Shown in pieces: positions 43,750 through 53,900 of a stretch of DNA of 64,000 nucleotides (positions are counted from its first letter, which is position 1; every line of letters starts with the position of its first letter). A model generated the notes under the pieces. It was given only the letters and a program-made list of their open reading frames with translations, was not told the DNA's origin and did no database searches. This DNA comes from Podocnemis expansa. Taxonomy: Eukaryota > Chordata > Testudines > Podocnemididae. Location: positions 48,521,089 to 48,585,088 of the forward strand of contig ML681991.1 of the NCBI GenBank assembly GCA_007922195.1. Direction: 5' to 3'. The translations under genes and the position numbers were made by a program.

Positions 43750-45595
43750 TTTTTTAACCATTTCTCAGAGGTCAAGTTTTCCAACCCTTTTATCATTTTT
43801 GTTGTTCTCTCTGCATTCTCTCCAAATTATCCACATCTTTCCTAAGGTGCAGAACCCAAAAAATGGACACAGGCCTGTAGAGGCTTCACAAGTGCCAAGC
43901 AGAACCCACTGTCCTACATATGACATTCTGGTTAATACACCCCACAATAATACTTCCCATGTCAACAGTTGCACCACACTGTTGACTCTTATTCCATTTG
44001 TCATTATCTTTAATTTCCCAGTCCTTTTTGGCAATACTATTGGCAACTAGCCAGTTATTCCCCAATTCCTAATTTTGCAACTGAATTTTCTGTTTGTAAA
44101 GGAAATAGACTTGACTTGTTATTGAAATTCATCTTGTTGATCTCATATGACAAGGTTGAGTTGAATTTTAAGTACATCAACCTACCCCAGGGAATTTTAC
44201 CATCATACTATCCACTTCATTATCCAGATCATTAATAAAAATATTGATTAATACCAGACCCAGGACTGACCCCTGCAGAAACCACTAGGTATGCCCTCTG
44301 TGTGACAATGAACCATTCATTGATTACCACACATTGGGTGCAGGCCTTCAAGGAGTTTTGCACCCACCTTACATTAATTTAATTTAGAGTACACATCCAT
44401 TGTTTGCTTAAGGGAAAATTACGTGGGACTCTGACAAAACCTGTCTAATCTCAAGCTATCCCATGTTTACTGCTTACTTCTTATCGACGAGGGCAGTATC
44501 TCTGGAGAAAGAAGGAAAGTAGATTGGTTTGGTAGGATTTGTCCTTGACAAATTCATGCTTGGTTTTTTTATGACCCTGTTGTCCTTTGGGTGTTAACAA
44601 ACTAATTAATAGATTATTCTGGTATCTTTTCACATATTGCGTTTAAGTCTATAATTCCACAAGTGCTCTTTTTTTCCTCCTTTTTAAAAATTAAGGTATT
44701 ATGTTTTGCATTCTGCAGTCTTCTGGGACCTCACCATCCTCCATGAATAAGTGCAGGTATTTGGTTCTGAGATTGCTTTCTCTAGCTCCGTAAGTACCCA
44801 AGGATGAATTTCATCAGGTCCTGCCACATTCAATACAGCTAACTTAGCTAAATATTCTTTTACCTGCATTGTCACTATTTGGATTTGTGTTCTTTTCTCC
44901 TTATTGTTAATATTAATTTTGTGGAGGATCCGGTTCACCATCAACCATTTTAGTGATGGCTGGACAAAAATAAGGATTAAACACACCAGCCTCCTTGATG
45001 TCATCAGGAATTAGCTCTTTCCCTGCTATATAGAAGGCCTGAACTTTACTTCAACTTCTGCTTGCTTCAAATAATTTAGAGAAGCTCTTCTTATTGCCTT
45101 TTATGCGTGTACCTGGTGGTAACTCATTTTGTGCCTTAGCCTTTATGATTTCATCACTACATGCTAGTGCTAATCTTTTGTACTCCTCCTTAGCAAATCA
45201 TCCATATTTCCATTATTTTGAGGGATTCCTTTTTGCTTTTCAGGTCATTAAAATCTCCCCAGTGGAGCCATATCAGTCCGTTACAATTCCTCCTCACACT
45301 CCTTTGCCCTGGGATAGTTTGTGGGTTTTCCTTCAATACTGTTTCCTTAAGAAATTCTGTTTCTCTTACATTTCTTCCCATGGGAACTTAGCTACCAGTT
45401 CTTCAAGTTTCTGAAACTCTGCTTTTGTGAAGGTTACTATTCTTATTCTGTTCCTCTTCTTCCTTTCCTGAAAACCATGAAATCTATTATTTCATGGTGT
45501 CTTTCTCCCAAATTGCTTTTCACCTTCACATTTGCCATCAAGCTTCCTCCTGTTAGTCAGAATCAAGTCTAAAATGGATGTGCCTCTGGTCATTT
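43750..45595 (-). pseudogene. CR1/L3-like LINE, long decayed copy
   Basis: Minus-strand blocks include the RT-adjacent GPDEIHPWVLTELEKAI (near 44820-44760) and a 44200-44300 region complementary to the CR1 'gatctggataatgaagtgga' type sequence. The 45100-45590 part matches the 5' portion of such elements ('gaaatctattatttcatggt'). It is cut by stops throughout. Confidence 0.65.
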
Positions 45596-45601
45596 CCTCC
45601 A

Positions 45602-45969
45602 AATGGAAGAACTGTTATCTGAACATCAAGGGCTCAATTACCTGCTCATCCTCCTGTGTGATATATGCCATCATGTACCAACAATGCTCCCCTGCTTTAT
45701 ACAGTGAACAAACTGGACGGTTTCTGCTTAAAAGAATAAATGGACACAAAGCAAATTTCAGGAATGGTAACATTCAAAAACCAATAGAGGAACACTTCTG
45801 TGTCCCTGCACATTCTCTGAAAGACATGTCAGTTACAGTGCTTCAACAGAAAAACTTCAAATCAAAGTTTCAAAGGGAAAATGCAGTGTTACAATTTGTA
45901 GGCCAACCTGACAACATTAGATTGAGTCTGAATAGAGATTTGAATTGGCTCACTCATTATGAGAAGTGA
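45602..45969 (+). pseudogene. Penelope-like GIY-YIG endonuclease fragment
   Basis: The frame gives CYLNIKGSITCSS, then the nuclease motifs VIYAIMYQQC and LYSEQTGRFLLKRINGHKANF. The Gly of the Y-x-G-Q-T motif is replaced by Glu. Next come EEHFCVPAHSLKDMSVTVL and NRDLNWLTHYEK, the normal C-terminus. The RT domain is absent. The same element continues into the 3' tail at 46128. Confidence 0.8.
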
Positions 45970-46127
45970 TCATTCCCTCTTTTACCCTTCTCACCTTCTT
46001 ATCTGTCATTTGACATGGTTTGAATCCAAACAACTTCCTTGGTTTTCTGAAAAAATTCTGAACTGATATTGTGACTTGCCCTTCTCTGTACCTAAACATC
46101 CCCTTTCATACTCTAACCTCCATTTCA

Positions 46128-46258
46128 TGTGTCTGATGAAGTGGGATCATGCCCATGAAAGCTCATGTGATAAAGAAATTTGTTAGTCTTTAAAAGTGCC
46201 ACAAGACAGCTTGTTTGTTTTGCTGAACTAGACTAACATTACTACCCATCTGGAACTT
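46128..46258 (+). mobile_element. Penelope 3' tail with hammerhead-like core, contiguous with the endonuclease
   Basis: It carries ctgatga (46133), gtggg/cccat stem, gaaa (46157), gctcatgtga, then 'gaaatttgttagtctttaa', 'aagtgccacaagac' and 'gactaacattactacccatc'. It is the only copy here with its coding part attached, which identifies all the other tails as Penelope. Confidence 0.8.
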
Positions 46259-46260
46259 GG

Positions 46261-46790
46261 CTGAACATGAACTAACTAGCATGACCTCTTTATCAAAACT
46301 AGGAAATTATCTAGGTTACATGCTTTTAAGAATGCAAGGAAAGGTGGGCCCTGGATTACAAATCACTATATTAATTACACATAATAGCATCTTCTTTTGC
46401 TTGGCAGTGCCAGCAAACCTCTCTACCAGGAATTCACATGGTAATAACCACTTCCCACGGGCCTAGAGTATCAGTCTGCAGTCACTCCCACAGTGGGAAG
46501 GGCAGAAATGTAAGAAGTTAAAGATAACAATGGGTGTATATGGAGATCTCCTTATGGAAAGAGGAAGACAGAGAGAGAGATGAGTGTTTTGGGGAACAAA
46601 TAGATGGGGACAAGTAGAGGTAAGTTTCTGTATGGATTTTGTTATTTTGCCAGTACACCCCCATGTGGTGATTCAGATATAACAGTAAAACCAGGCTTTA
46701 GTCCGCTATAGCTGATTCCTTTCTACCAAAGGTAATGACCATCATCAGTATAACCACTTTTCTCATGGCAATCAAGGAACAATAAAGAAA
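46261..46790. other. no gene recognised
   Basis: Nothing convincing. Confidence 0.3.
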
Positions 46791-46799
46791 TCCCAAAAC

Positions 46800-47960
46800 T
46801 CTGTGTGTGTGTCTCTGAATCAGCCTTGCATTTTCATACGTTGTCTTGTTTCCATTTGTGTATTTGAATCCTTTCTTTGTGTGAATCATGTGAGTCTAAT
46901 GGTGTATTTCTTGTGCATGTGTTTTGTGTGTATGTACTTCTGGTTTGAGCGCATCTTGCATGCCTCCTCTTCCTCACATGCCTGCTTTATTATTTGTTGG
47001 TTTGTTTTTCTTGCATGCAGTTATTCCCTTGCTTGTGTGAGTCACAGCCTTGGCTATGTTCCATGTTGTGTGTATTTGTGTCTTGTGTCCTTATATGGAT
47101 TCCTTTTGAGTGTCTCCTTCCACATATCACCTTCCACCTGCAGTGAATGGGGGAACAAGACATATCTCCAACCCAACTCAACCTGTTTCCTTTGAGAACT
47201 CCATATATACTTTTGTTCCCAACAAAAAGTAACTTACCCTGCTCATCAATGTTCCTCCTAAGAGCCTGAGCCAGCTGAGTAACTCACATTGCTTGCTGCG
47301 GATCCCCTGGTGCAGGCCCAATCCTGCTAGCCCCCGAGGGCCAGATCCTGCCCCCATGGGCCCAATCCTGCCAGCCCTCCTATTTTCCCAATAAGTCCCC
47401 CCCCCCCAGCCAACCTGATCCCCTGTTCCCACCTTAGCCTACTCCCCTGGTACCTCCCAGGTGGCCCAACCCCTCCCTGCAGTTTTACTCAGCCACTGGA
47501 GCGCCATGGCCAAGTCACAGTTCCTGGGGCTGGAGAAGCACTAATGGAGCATGCTCAGACATTCTGGGCATGCTCTGCTAGAGCTTCTCTGGGTGGGGAG
47601 GGGACTTTTAATAACTCCCAGCTCCAGAGGCGCTGTCAGCCAGGACTCTGGCTGCTGGCCCTGCATGGCTGGCAGTGTTCCTTGTGCTGGGCAGCTGCCA
47701 TGGACTACTTGGCTGCACACCCGTGAAGCTTACAGGGAACTTTGCTGCTTATGTGTCAGCTTCCATTGTGTCCTTCCCCATCTCCTTCTCCTTCTTTCAT
47801 TATTAAAATTGCACAGGCACATTTCTGCCCCTCAGAAAAAAAGACAGACATCCAATGGGAGTTCTTCTTCCTTGAATCGCTCTTTTCCTGCTCAGAAAGA
47901 CTACCATGTCAGCCCGTCACCTGCATGGTGTGATATTCTGCCAACAGTGGCTGTGTCTGG
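46800..47960 (+). repeat. dispersed repeat, copy 3 of 3, split by a hAT element
   Basis: The 5' part (46800-47246) matches 9497-9800, and the 3' part (47745-47900, with 'ctttcattattaaaattgca' and 'catttctgcccc') matches 9830-9930. The 498 bases between are the hAT insertion. Confidence 0.55.
47247..47744. mobile_element. hAT element, 498 bp
   Basis: The left end is CAATGTTCCTCCTAAGAGCCTG and the right end CTTACAGGGAACTTTG, inverted to each other. Flanking 8-bp repeats CTGCTCAT and CTGCTTAT match at 7 of 8. The same end type occurs at 60944-61100 and 62839. The interior is GC-rich. Confidence 0.75.
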
Positions 47961-48050
47961 CTCTGTTACTTTGTGAGTCAAGTACTCTCTTGAACAAGCA
48001 GTGGTGTGAGTTCAAGTCTTGATGGGAGTGCTTTAAATTTGTTCTGGGGG
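47961..48050 (+). repeat. possible tRNA-derived SINE
   Basis: 'gagtcaagtactctcttgaa' and 'gtgagttcaagtcttgatgg' resemble A-box and B-box parts of a tRNA-like head. It is short and unconfirmed. Confidence 0.35.
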
Positions 48051-50020
48051 CATTTGATCTTAAGTTTCTCTGGTTAGTCTCATCTTTTCCTATGACAGCC
48101 GCCTGCCATTCCCCAAAGCCATGTAGATATCCAGCTTCTCTTATTTTCATGGCATCAAACTCCCTTATGCACTTTGCAGGGGGCTCAATTGAGATTGAGG
48201 GGCACCAGTGAAGAAGAAACTGTTACAGTAAATAACCCTTTAAATTTTCCCTAATTATAAGATCAGCTGCAAAAAGTAAAAGCTGATGAAGTGTCAAGTC
48301 CCAAATGACAAGAAGAGTTGATGGGGGAAAGGTGCAGATTGTGATAGGAAGACTGATCGAGACCAAAGAAAATGACCTACCAATAAAATTTGAGGCCTGT
48401 TAATCTCAAACAAAAGAAGCGTGAGACCAGAAGCCAACAGGCCAAAATTGGTATGCTGTAAATTAGGCTTAAGCGATGAACAAAATAATGAAGAAGGAGG
48501 CTGTTCCCTGCATTGCTGCCTATTGGGGTCCTTGAGAAAGGCTGGTTTGGGAAAAATATTTATGGAGGGCCAAAAGGAAATTCAAGAACCACTGACTGAA
48601 TGCAGGGGAAGGAATGCATTTTACTGACCTGAGTGTCCCACTGCCTGTCTCCTGGGAGCTTGTACCACATGAACTCCCCCATATTCAGTTATATGTCTTC
48701 TTAGAAAAGATCCATGAGCTCCTGTATTATTTCGGGGCATCATTATTGCTAATTTTAAGACCCTGGGATTTTGCTGTTTCAGCCTTTGATGGGTGTAGGC
48801 CTTTTGCTTATAAAGTATTATTCATAATTAACTTTTATTTTTAGAGTTTGGCTTTTCACTCATGAATGCCTAAAGCATTGGCGTGTTGCCTAAAGTACAT
48901 TATCATGCACTATCTATAAAAACCACTTGTTTTAAAACAGTATTTCACCATAGCAGCATTGACTATAAAAGTCCCACTCCCCCAAGGCCAGGCATAGCAG
49001 GCTCCATGAGCAGAAGTAAGATTAAAGATCTCTATGACCCCACTGCATACTGAATGTTATACCTCTCTGTGTAGTTAGATCATACACACACAGTTTGGTC
49101 TGATGGATATTTTGGCTAGAGAAGGTGTCTGGCTTGGCTTGTCAATGTGTTGATAAATTGTATGGTCAACAGCCTTACCTCATTTTGGCTCATTGTAAAA
49201 TATTCTCAACGGAGAATAACCACTGTCAGTCAGGTTCATTGCCATACAGCCAATAATGACACAGTACAGTAGAAAAACTCCATAGGCCACCATCTCCTGG
49301 ACACTGTTTTGTGCAGAACTGTTGCATGCACCTTACAAAGAAGGCCTGTTTCCAGATTTACACATTTCATTTGGTTTTATTTATACAATGATGCTGCAAG
49401 TGACACATCTTTTTACACATTGCTCAAATCAAACCCATTAGTTTGCCCAGCCCCCTAGCTTATTGGTTGGTTCCTTCCTTATCTTTATTTCAAATACTTG
49501 TATTTCTGTTCGTGAAAGTATTTTCATGTTTTATGCTAAGACGCAGAAGGAACGTATTTCGCAATCCCTTCTAATGCCACGGTTCACCCCAGGCTGCATT
49601 TGTACTTGAAGAAGTAGCTGATAAGTCTGTGTTGAAATGGATGCATTGCTAATGTCTGGGAACAGCTCAGAAAAACTGGGCCATTTCAAAAGCTAGAGGC
49701 TTTTACTACCATACTGATTCAATAACATTTCAGATTGTGGTTTGTAGTCTGATTCTTTATGATCTGAAATTTAGAATTTAGATTGGGATTGCCAATTAAA
49801 GATCTTAATAAGTTTGTTAAGGGGATTCTGGGTTCTTGCCACAGATCAACAAAATTAACGCAGACTGCCAGGGATTAGTCACACAGACTCCTCAAGGGAT
49901 TTTATAAATTCTCTATTGCTAAAAGCATAAAGCATGGAATTGAGAATATTATTAACTGATAAATGTACAGAAATAGTTAGCTTCCACATACAAAATGCAT
50001 TTTAGGAAATCTTATTACAG
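48051..50020. other. no gene; old repeat near 48.43 kb
   Basis: 'ggccaaaattggtatgctgt', 'ttaggctta' and 'gaacaaaataatgaag' (48440-48495) match 12410-12460, an unidentified dispersed repeat. The rest shows nothing. Confidence 0.4.
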
Positions 50021-50021
50021 T

Positions 50022-50235
50022 TTAAGCAGTGAAAGTCCTGTGGCACCTTATAGACTAACTGATTTCTTCGATCATAAGCTTTCGTAGGCTTCAACCCACT
50101 TTGTCAGATGCATCTGGCGAAGTGGGTTGAAGCCCATGAAAGCTTATGCTTGGAGAAATCTGTTAGTCTATAAGGAGCCACAGGACTCTCACTGCTTCTG
50201 CTATACACAGACTAACACGGCTACCCCTCTGGAAA
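50022..50235. mobile_element. two Penelope-like tails head to head, ~200-bp palindrome
   Basis: Minus copy 50022-50111, plus copy 50112-50235. The centre lies between 'cactttgtcagatgcat' and 'ctggcgaagtggg'. Arms match from 'gcagtgaaagtcctgtggca' through 'aggagccacaggactctcac'. Both cores are partly mutated. The plus copy extends further to 'cacggctacccctctgg'. Confidence 0.8.
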
Positions 50236-50479
50236 TTTATACAGTTTAGAATTTGATAGATTATGTTTCGTATTAAAATTATAGTTGCTATACTTACATG
50301 CCAAAGCCTGGGCCAAGAAGGACACCAAATGCCCCAAGCTGACAAGAGGAGTGAAGAGTCTAGAACAATGGTTCCCAACATGTGGTCTGGGGATGCCCAG
50401 TGGAGACACACCTCAATGGATCGGCTTGAGAGTTAGCAAAGAAAATAGAAAAGGAAAAATATAATCAAGGTTCAGTATG

Positions 50480-51740
50480 ACCTGATGAACAGATGAAATC
50501 TGAATGTCTTGCATATTGATGTTTTTCCATTGATAACTACTCTGTGTGTACAGTCTTTCAACCATTTCCACACCCACTGTATAGTAATTCCATCTGTATC
50601 TCATTACTCTAGTAAGCTTAGTAGAATATCTCGTGGGACTGTGTCTAAAGCCTTAATAAAATCAAGACAGATCATATATTCTGTTTCTTTTCTATACACT
50701 AGTGCAAAGAAAGAGATTAGTTTGCCTTGGCATGACTTGTTCAAATTCATGCTGACTATTCCTCCTTCTCAAATTACCATGTAGGTGCTTACAAACTGAT
50801 TGTGTAATAATTTGTTCCACTATCTTTCTAGGTGTCAAAGTCAGGCTGAGAGCTCAGATCTCCAAAGACCCTCTTTCTTCATCTTTCTGTTCGCCTCTGG
50901 CACCTCACTCGCCCTTCAGGAGTTTTCAAGGATAATAGCTAATGACTTAGAGATTGCTTCAGGCAGGGACATAACTAGGACGGGGTGACTGGGGCTTTGC
51001 CCCGAGCGCCGTATTTTAGAGGGTGATTTCAGCTGAGCGGCTCTGTTTCACTGCTCAGTTTTAGGATGCCCTTTAAGCTGCTTGCCCAGGGCGACAAAAT
51101 AGCTAGCTCCAGCACTGGCTTCCAGTAGTTCCTTAACTATCCTTAGGATGAATTTAGTCAAGCTCTGCCAACCTGAATAACCTAATTTAGCTAGCCTGTT
51201 GTTGCCCTATTTTGGTTTGCACTCCTTCCTCCTCGTTGTTAATATTAATTGTGTTGAGCATCTGATCACCATTAATCTTTTTAGTAAAGGCTGAAGCTGA
51301 AAAGGCATTAAACATCTTTCCCTTCTTGATGTCATGGTTTATTAGTTCCAAAGGGGCAGCCATGTTAGTCTAGTTCAATAAAACAAACAAGGAGTCCTGT
51401 GGCACTTAAAGACTAACAAATTTATTTATTGCATGAGCTTTCATTGGAGAAAATTCCCACTTTGTCAGATGCCCTTATTTCCTGCTAAGTTGCAGACTCA
51501 CTCACGCATTCCTTCAGCTTTCTCTTGCTCCAAATGTATTCAAAGAATGTCTCCTCTTTAATTTTATGTCTCTTGCTACATTCTTGCCTTAAGCTTTCTG
51601 CTTTTGTTACTACATGCAAATATTATTCTTATGTATACCTTCTTAACCATTTCTCCATATTTCCACATTTCATAGGATTCCTTTTTTTTATTTTAAAGCA
51701 TCAAAGAGAATCATATTAAGTTATATTGGTCTCTTATTCA
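50480..51740 (-). pseudogene. CR1-like LINE remnant with later insertions
   Basis: Complementary CR1 blocks such as 'aaagccttaataaaatcaag', 'caaattcatgctgactattc' and 'caaactgattgtgtaataat' are visible up to about 50850. Further pieces lie at 51150-51340 and 51480-51720, interrupted by an unclassified piece (about 50965-51115) and by a Penelope tail (51346-51475). Confidence 0.6.
51346..51475 (-). mobile_element. Penelope-like 3' tail
   Basis: 'ccaaaggggcagccatgtta', 'ggagtcctgtggcacttaaa' and 'ttattgcatgagctttcatt' then 'cccactttgtcagatgc' are the complement of a nearly full tail. The core reads CTGACAA instead of CTGATGA. Confidence 0.8.
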
Positions 51741-51744
51741 TAGA

Positions 51745-53090
51745 GGCTATGTCCACATGCAAAGTTTTATTTTGAAATAAGTCATCTCCAAATAAGTCAT
51801 TCCAAAATAAAAACCGTATTTTGAAATGACTCATTTCAAATTAAAAAACATTATTTTGAAATAAGGGAAACCCTTAAATCGAAATAGCATGCCCTGTGTG
51901 TGGACGTGCTATTTCGATTTTAGGAGACGGGCAGCATGGGAGGTATGGCAACATGGCTGGCCCACTGGGCCATGTTGATGGCCATGTTGCCAGCCAATCA
52001 CCTAAAAGCACGAACTGACCTCCTTGTCCATTGTGACTCCCAAGAGCTTGCGAGAGAGATGGCTATGGATGCTCCCCGGCTCCCATACCATCCTCGAGCA
52101 CTTGGTAGACCTGCTGCTAGCCTGCAGGGTGCTACACTGCTGTGGAACACACTTTTCCTGAGCCCGATGAGCCCGGAGCTGAGCCCCAGACCATCATCTC
52201 ACTGGCCCTCACAGCACTGATATCTCCCCATCCCCATTCTGTGCCACAGCCCATCTGGGCACCAGCACAGACTACTGGGAGTGGGTTGTCCAGCAAACCT
52301 GGAGCAACAAGTGCTAGAGGAGGAACCTCCAGGTTAGCAGGGAGACTTTCACTCACCTCATCGCCGAGCTCTCCCCTGTCCTGCACCGAAGGGACACGGT
52401 GATGAGGGCAGCCATCCCCGTGGACAAGAGCATGGCCATCGCTCTCTGGAAGATGGCCACTTGCAAGTTCCACAGGTCCGTTGCCCAGCTCTTCAGCATC
52501 AGGAGGTCCAGCGTCGGGGAAGTGCCACTGCAGGTTGCCCATGCCATCAGCACAGTCTTGCTGCCACACCTCGTCACCCTGGGAGTGCTGCAGGACACCA
52601 TCACCGGCCTTGCCTTCCTGGGCCTTCCAAGGTGTGTGGGGATACTCGATACAACCCACATTGCCATGCGAGCCCCACCACACTGCCCACTCCCCTATTC
52701 TGTCCCAGCCAGCCTACACCCTGAACCCAACCCAATAAAACACTCAACTACAACTACAACTGTGAACTTTGGTGAACTGGTTTTATTTAAATAAACAAGG
52801 GGGTCAGGGAAGGCGGAGCTGGAGAGGTACAAAGGGTCGAGTGGGGGCACAACTGGGGGCACTAAACTGGGACAGGGATGTGGAGTGGGGTTTTGTGGAC
52901 AAGTAGGGGGGGCATATTAGGTGGGGAGCCATCCCTGGGACATGGCCAACAGCCCCATGGCCTTCTCCAAGGTCACCCCAGGTCCAGGGGTGCTGGTGGC
53001 GAGGGGCAGCTGGGTCCCTGGGAGCAGCAGGGTCAGTCTCATGAAGCCTTCATGGTGGTTTGAGTTTGAAAGCCCTGCCTTAGATCATCA
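51745..53090 (+). mobile_element. partial Harbinger transposon, left end and truncated genes
   Basis: The left end GGCTATGTCCACATGC is followed by TTATTTTGAAATAA palindromes. A transposase remnant and a polyadenylation signal (52733) follow. From about 52750 the complement looks like the end of a convergent accessory gene. No right inverted repeat was found, so the element is truncated near 53090. Confidence 0.7.
52260..52735 (+). pseudogene. Harbinger transposase N-terminal fragment
   Basis: The reading DYWEWVVQQTW, a TAG, then RNLQVSRETFTHLIAELSP, RAAIPVDKSMAIALWKMAT, RRSSVGEVPLQVAHAIS and GILDTTHIAMRAPP covers the first half of a Harbinger transposase with its first catalytic Asp. The two later acidic residues are missing because the frame jumps to the 3' trailer after RAPP. 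At least one internal stop is present, so it cannot be active. Confidence 0.8.
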
Positions 53091-53710
53091 CACCACCTCT
53101 GTAGAAAAGCCAGGAACCAAAAAAATGACACTAGTTGTCACCAGATGGCGCTCTCCTTGCATTAATGATGGATCTTTTCCACCACCTCCTGGTAGCAATT
53201 TATCTCTACCTTCTCCTCTGGGCAAATAACAGCTCTGCTCTCTCTCAGCAGCCCAAAAGACATAGAGAGAGGCATTCAAATAGCAAATGCGGTGATTCCA
53301 GCTTCCCCCCCAGTGGCAGCAATTTTTACTCAGACAGTCAGGAGACAGAGAAAGTCCCAGAAATTTTAGCAAAGTAGATAATAAATGAATTAATGAATCA
53401 GAGATATTTTCCTATTAAATTTTAATTAGAGACACACAGTAACAGACTGCTTATATAAACCTCTCTTAACATGTTAACCTTTGGCTTTCTAATCTTAACT
53501 ACACTTGAAACAGTTTCTAATAGATGACAGAATTATTTGTGTTGCAGTTTGCCTTCAAACCTGATTTGCTTATAAAAAGCCAGTTGGTTTTAAATCTTAT
53601 TCTGCCTTATCCTTGTTTTATACACAGAGAAATTGGGGGAAAGAAACAGAATCAGATAAGGAATAGACGCAAAATTCAGAGGAGGGCAGGAAGCAGGCAG
53701 ACAGAACAGG
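53091..53710. other. no gene recognised
   Basis: Nothing convincing on either strand. Confidence 0.3.
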
Positions 53711-53900
53711 GCAGTTAATTGGTCAGTTAATTAATGACAATTTCCTCTAAGTTTTCTGTTTCACACACTGTTGGACTGGACAATATTGCAGCCTTTGAGC
53801 AGTTCTTAATGTTATCAATATAGATGAGATTTAAAAAAACAAAATTGGAGTCAGAATCTTTGCTCAGGACTTGGCCAAATGTGAGGATAAAAATCATCCA
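53711..53900 (+). repeat. dispersed or duplicated block, partner at 17.54-17.72 kb
   Basis: See the partner block: 'cagttaattaatgacaattt', 'gtttcacacactgtt', 'cagaatctttgctcag' and 'gaggataaaaatca' are shared in order. Confidence 0.5.
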
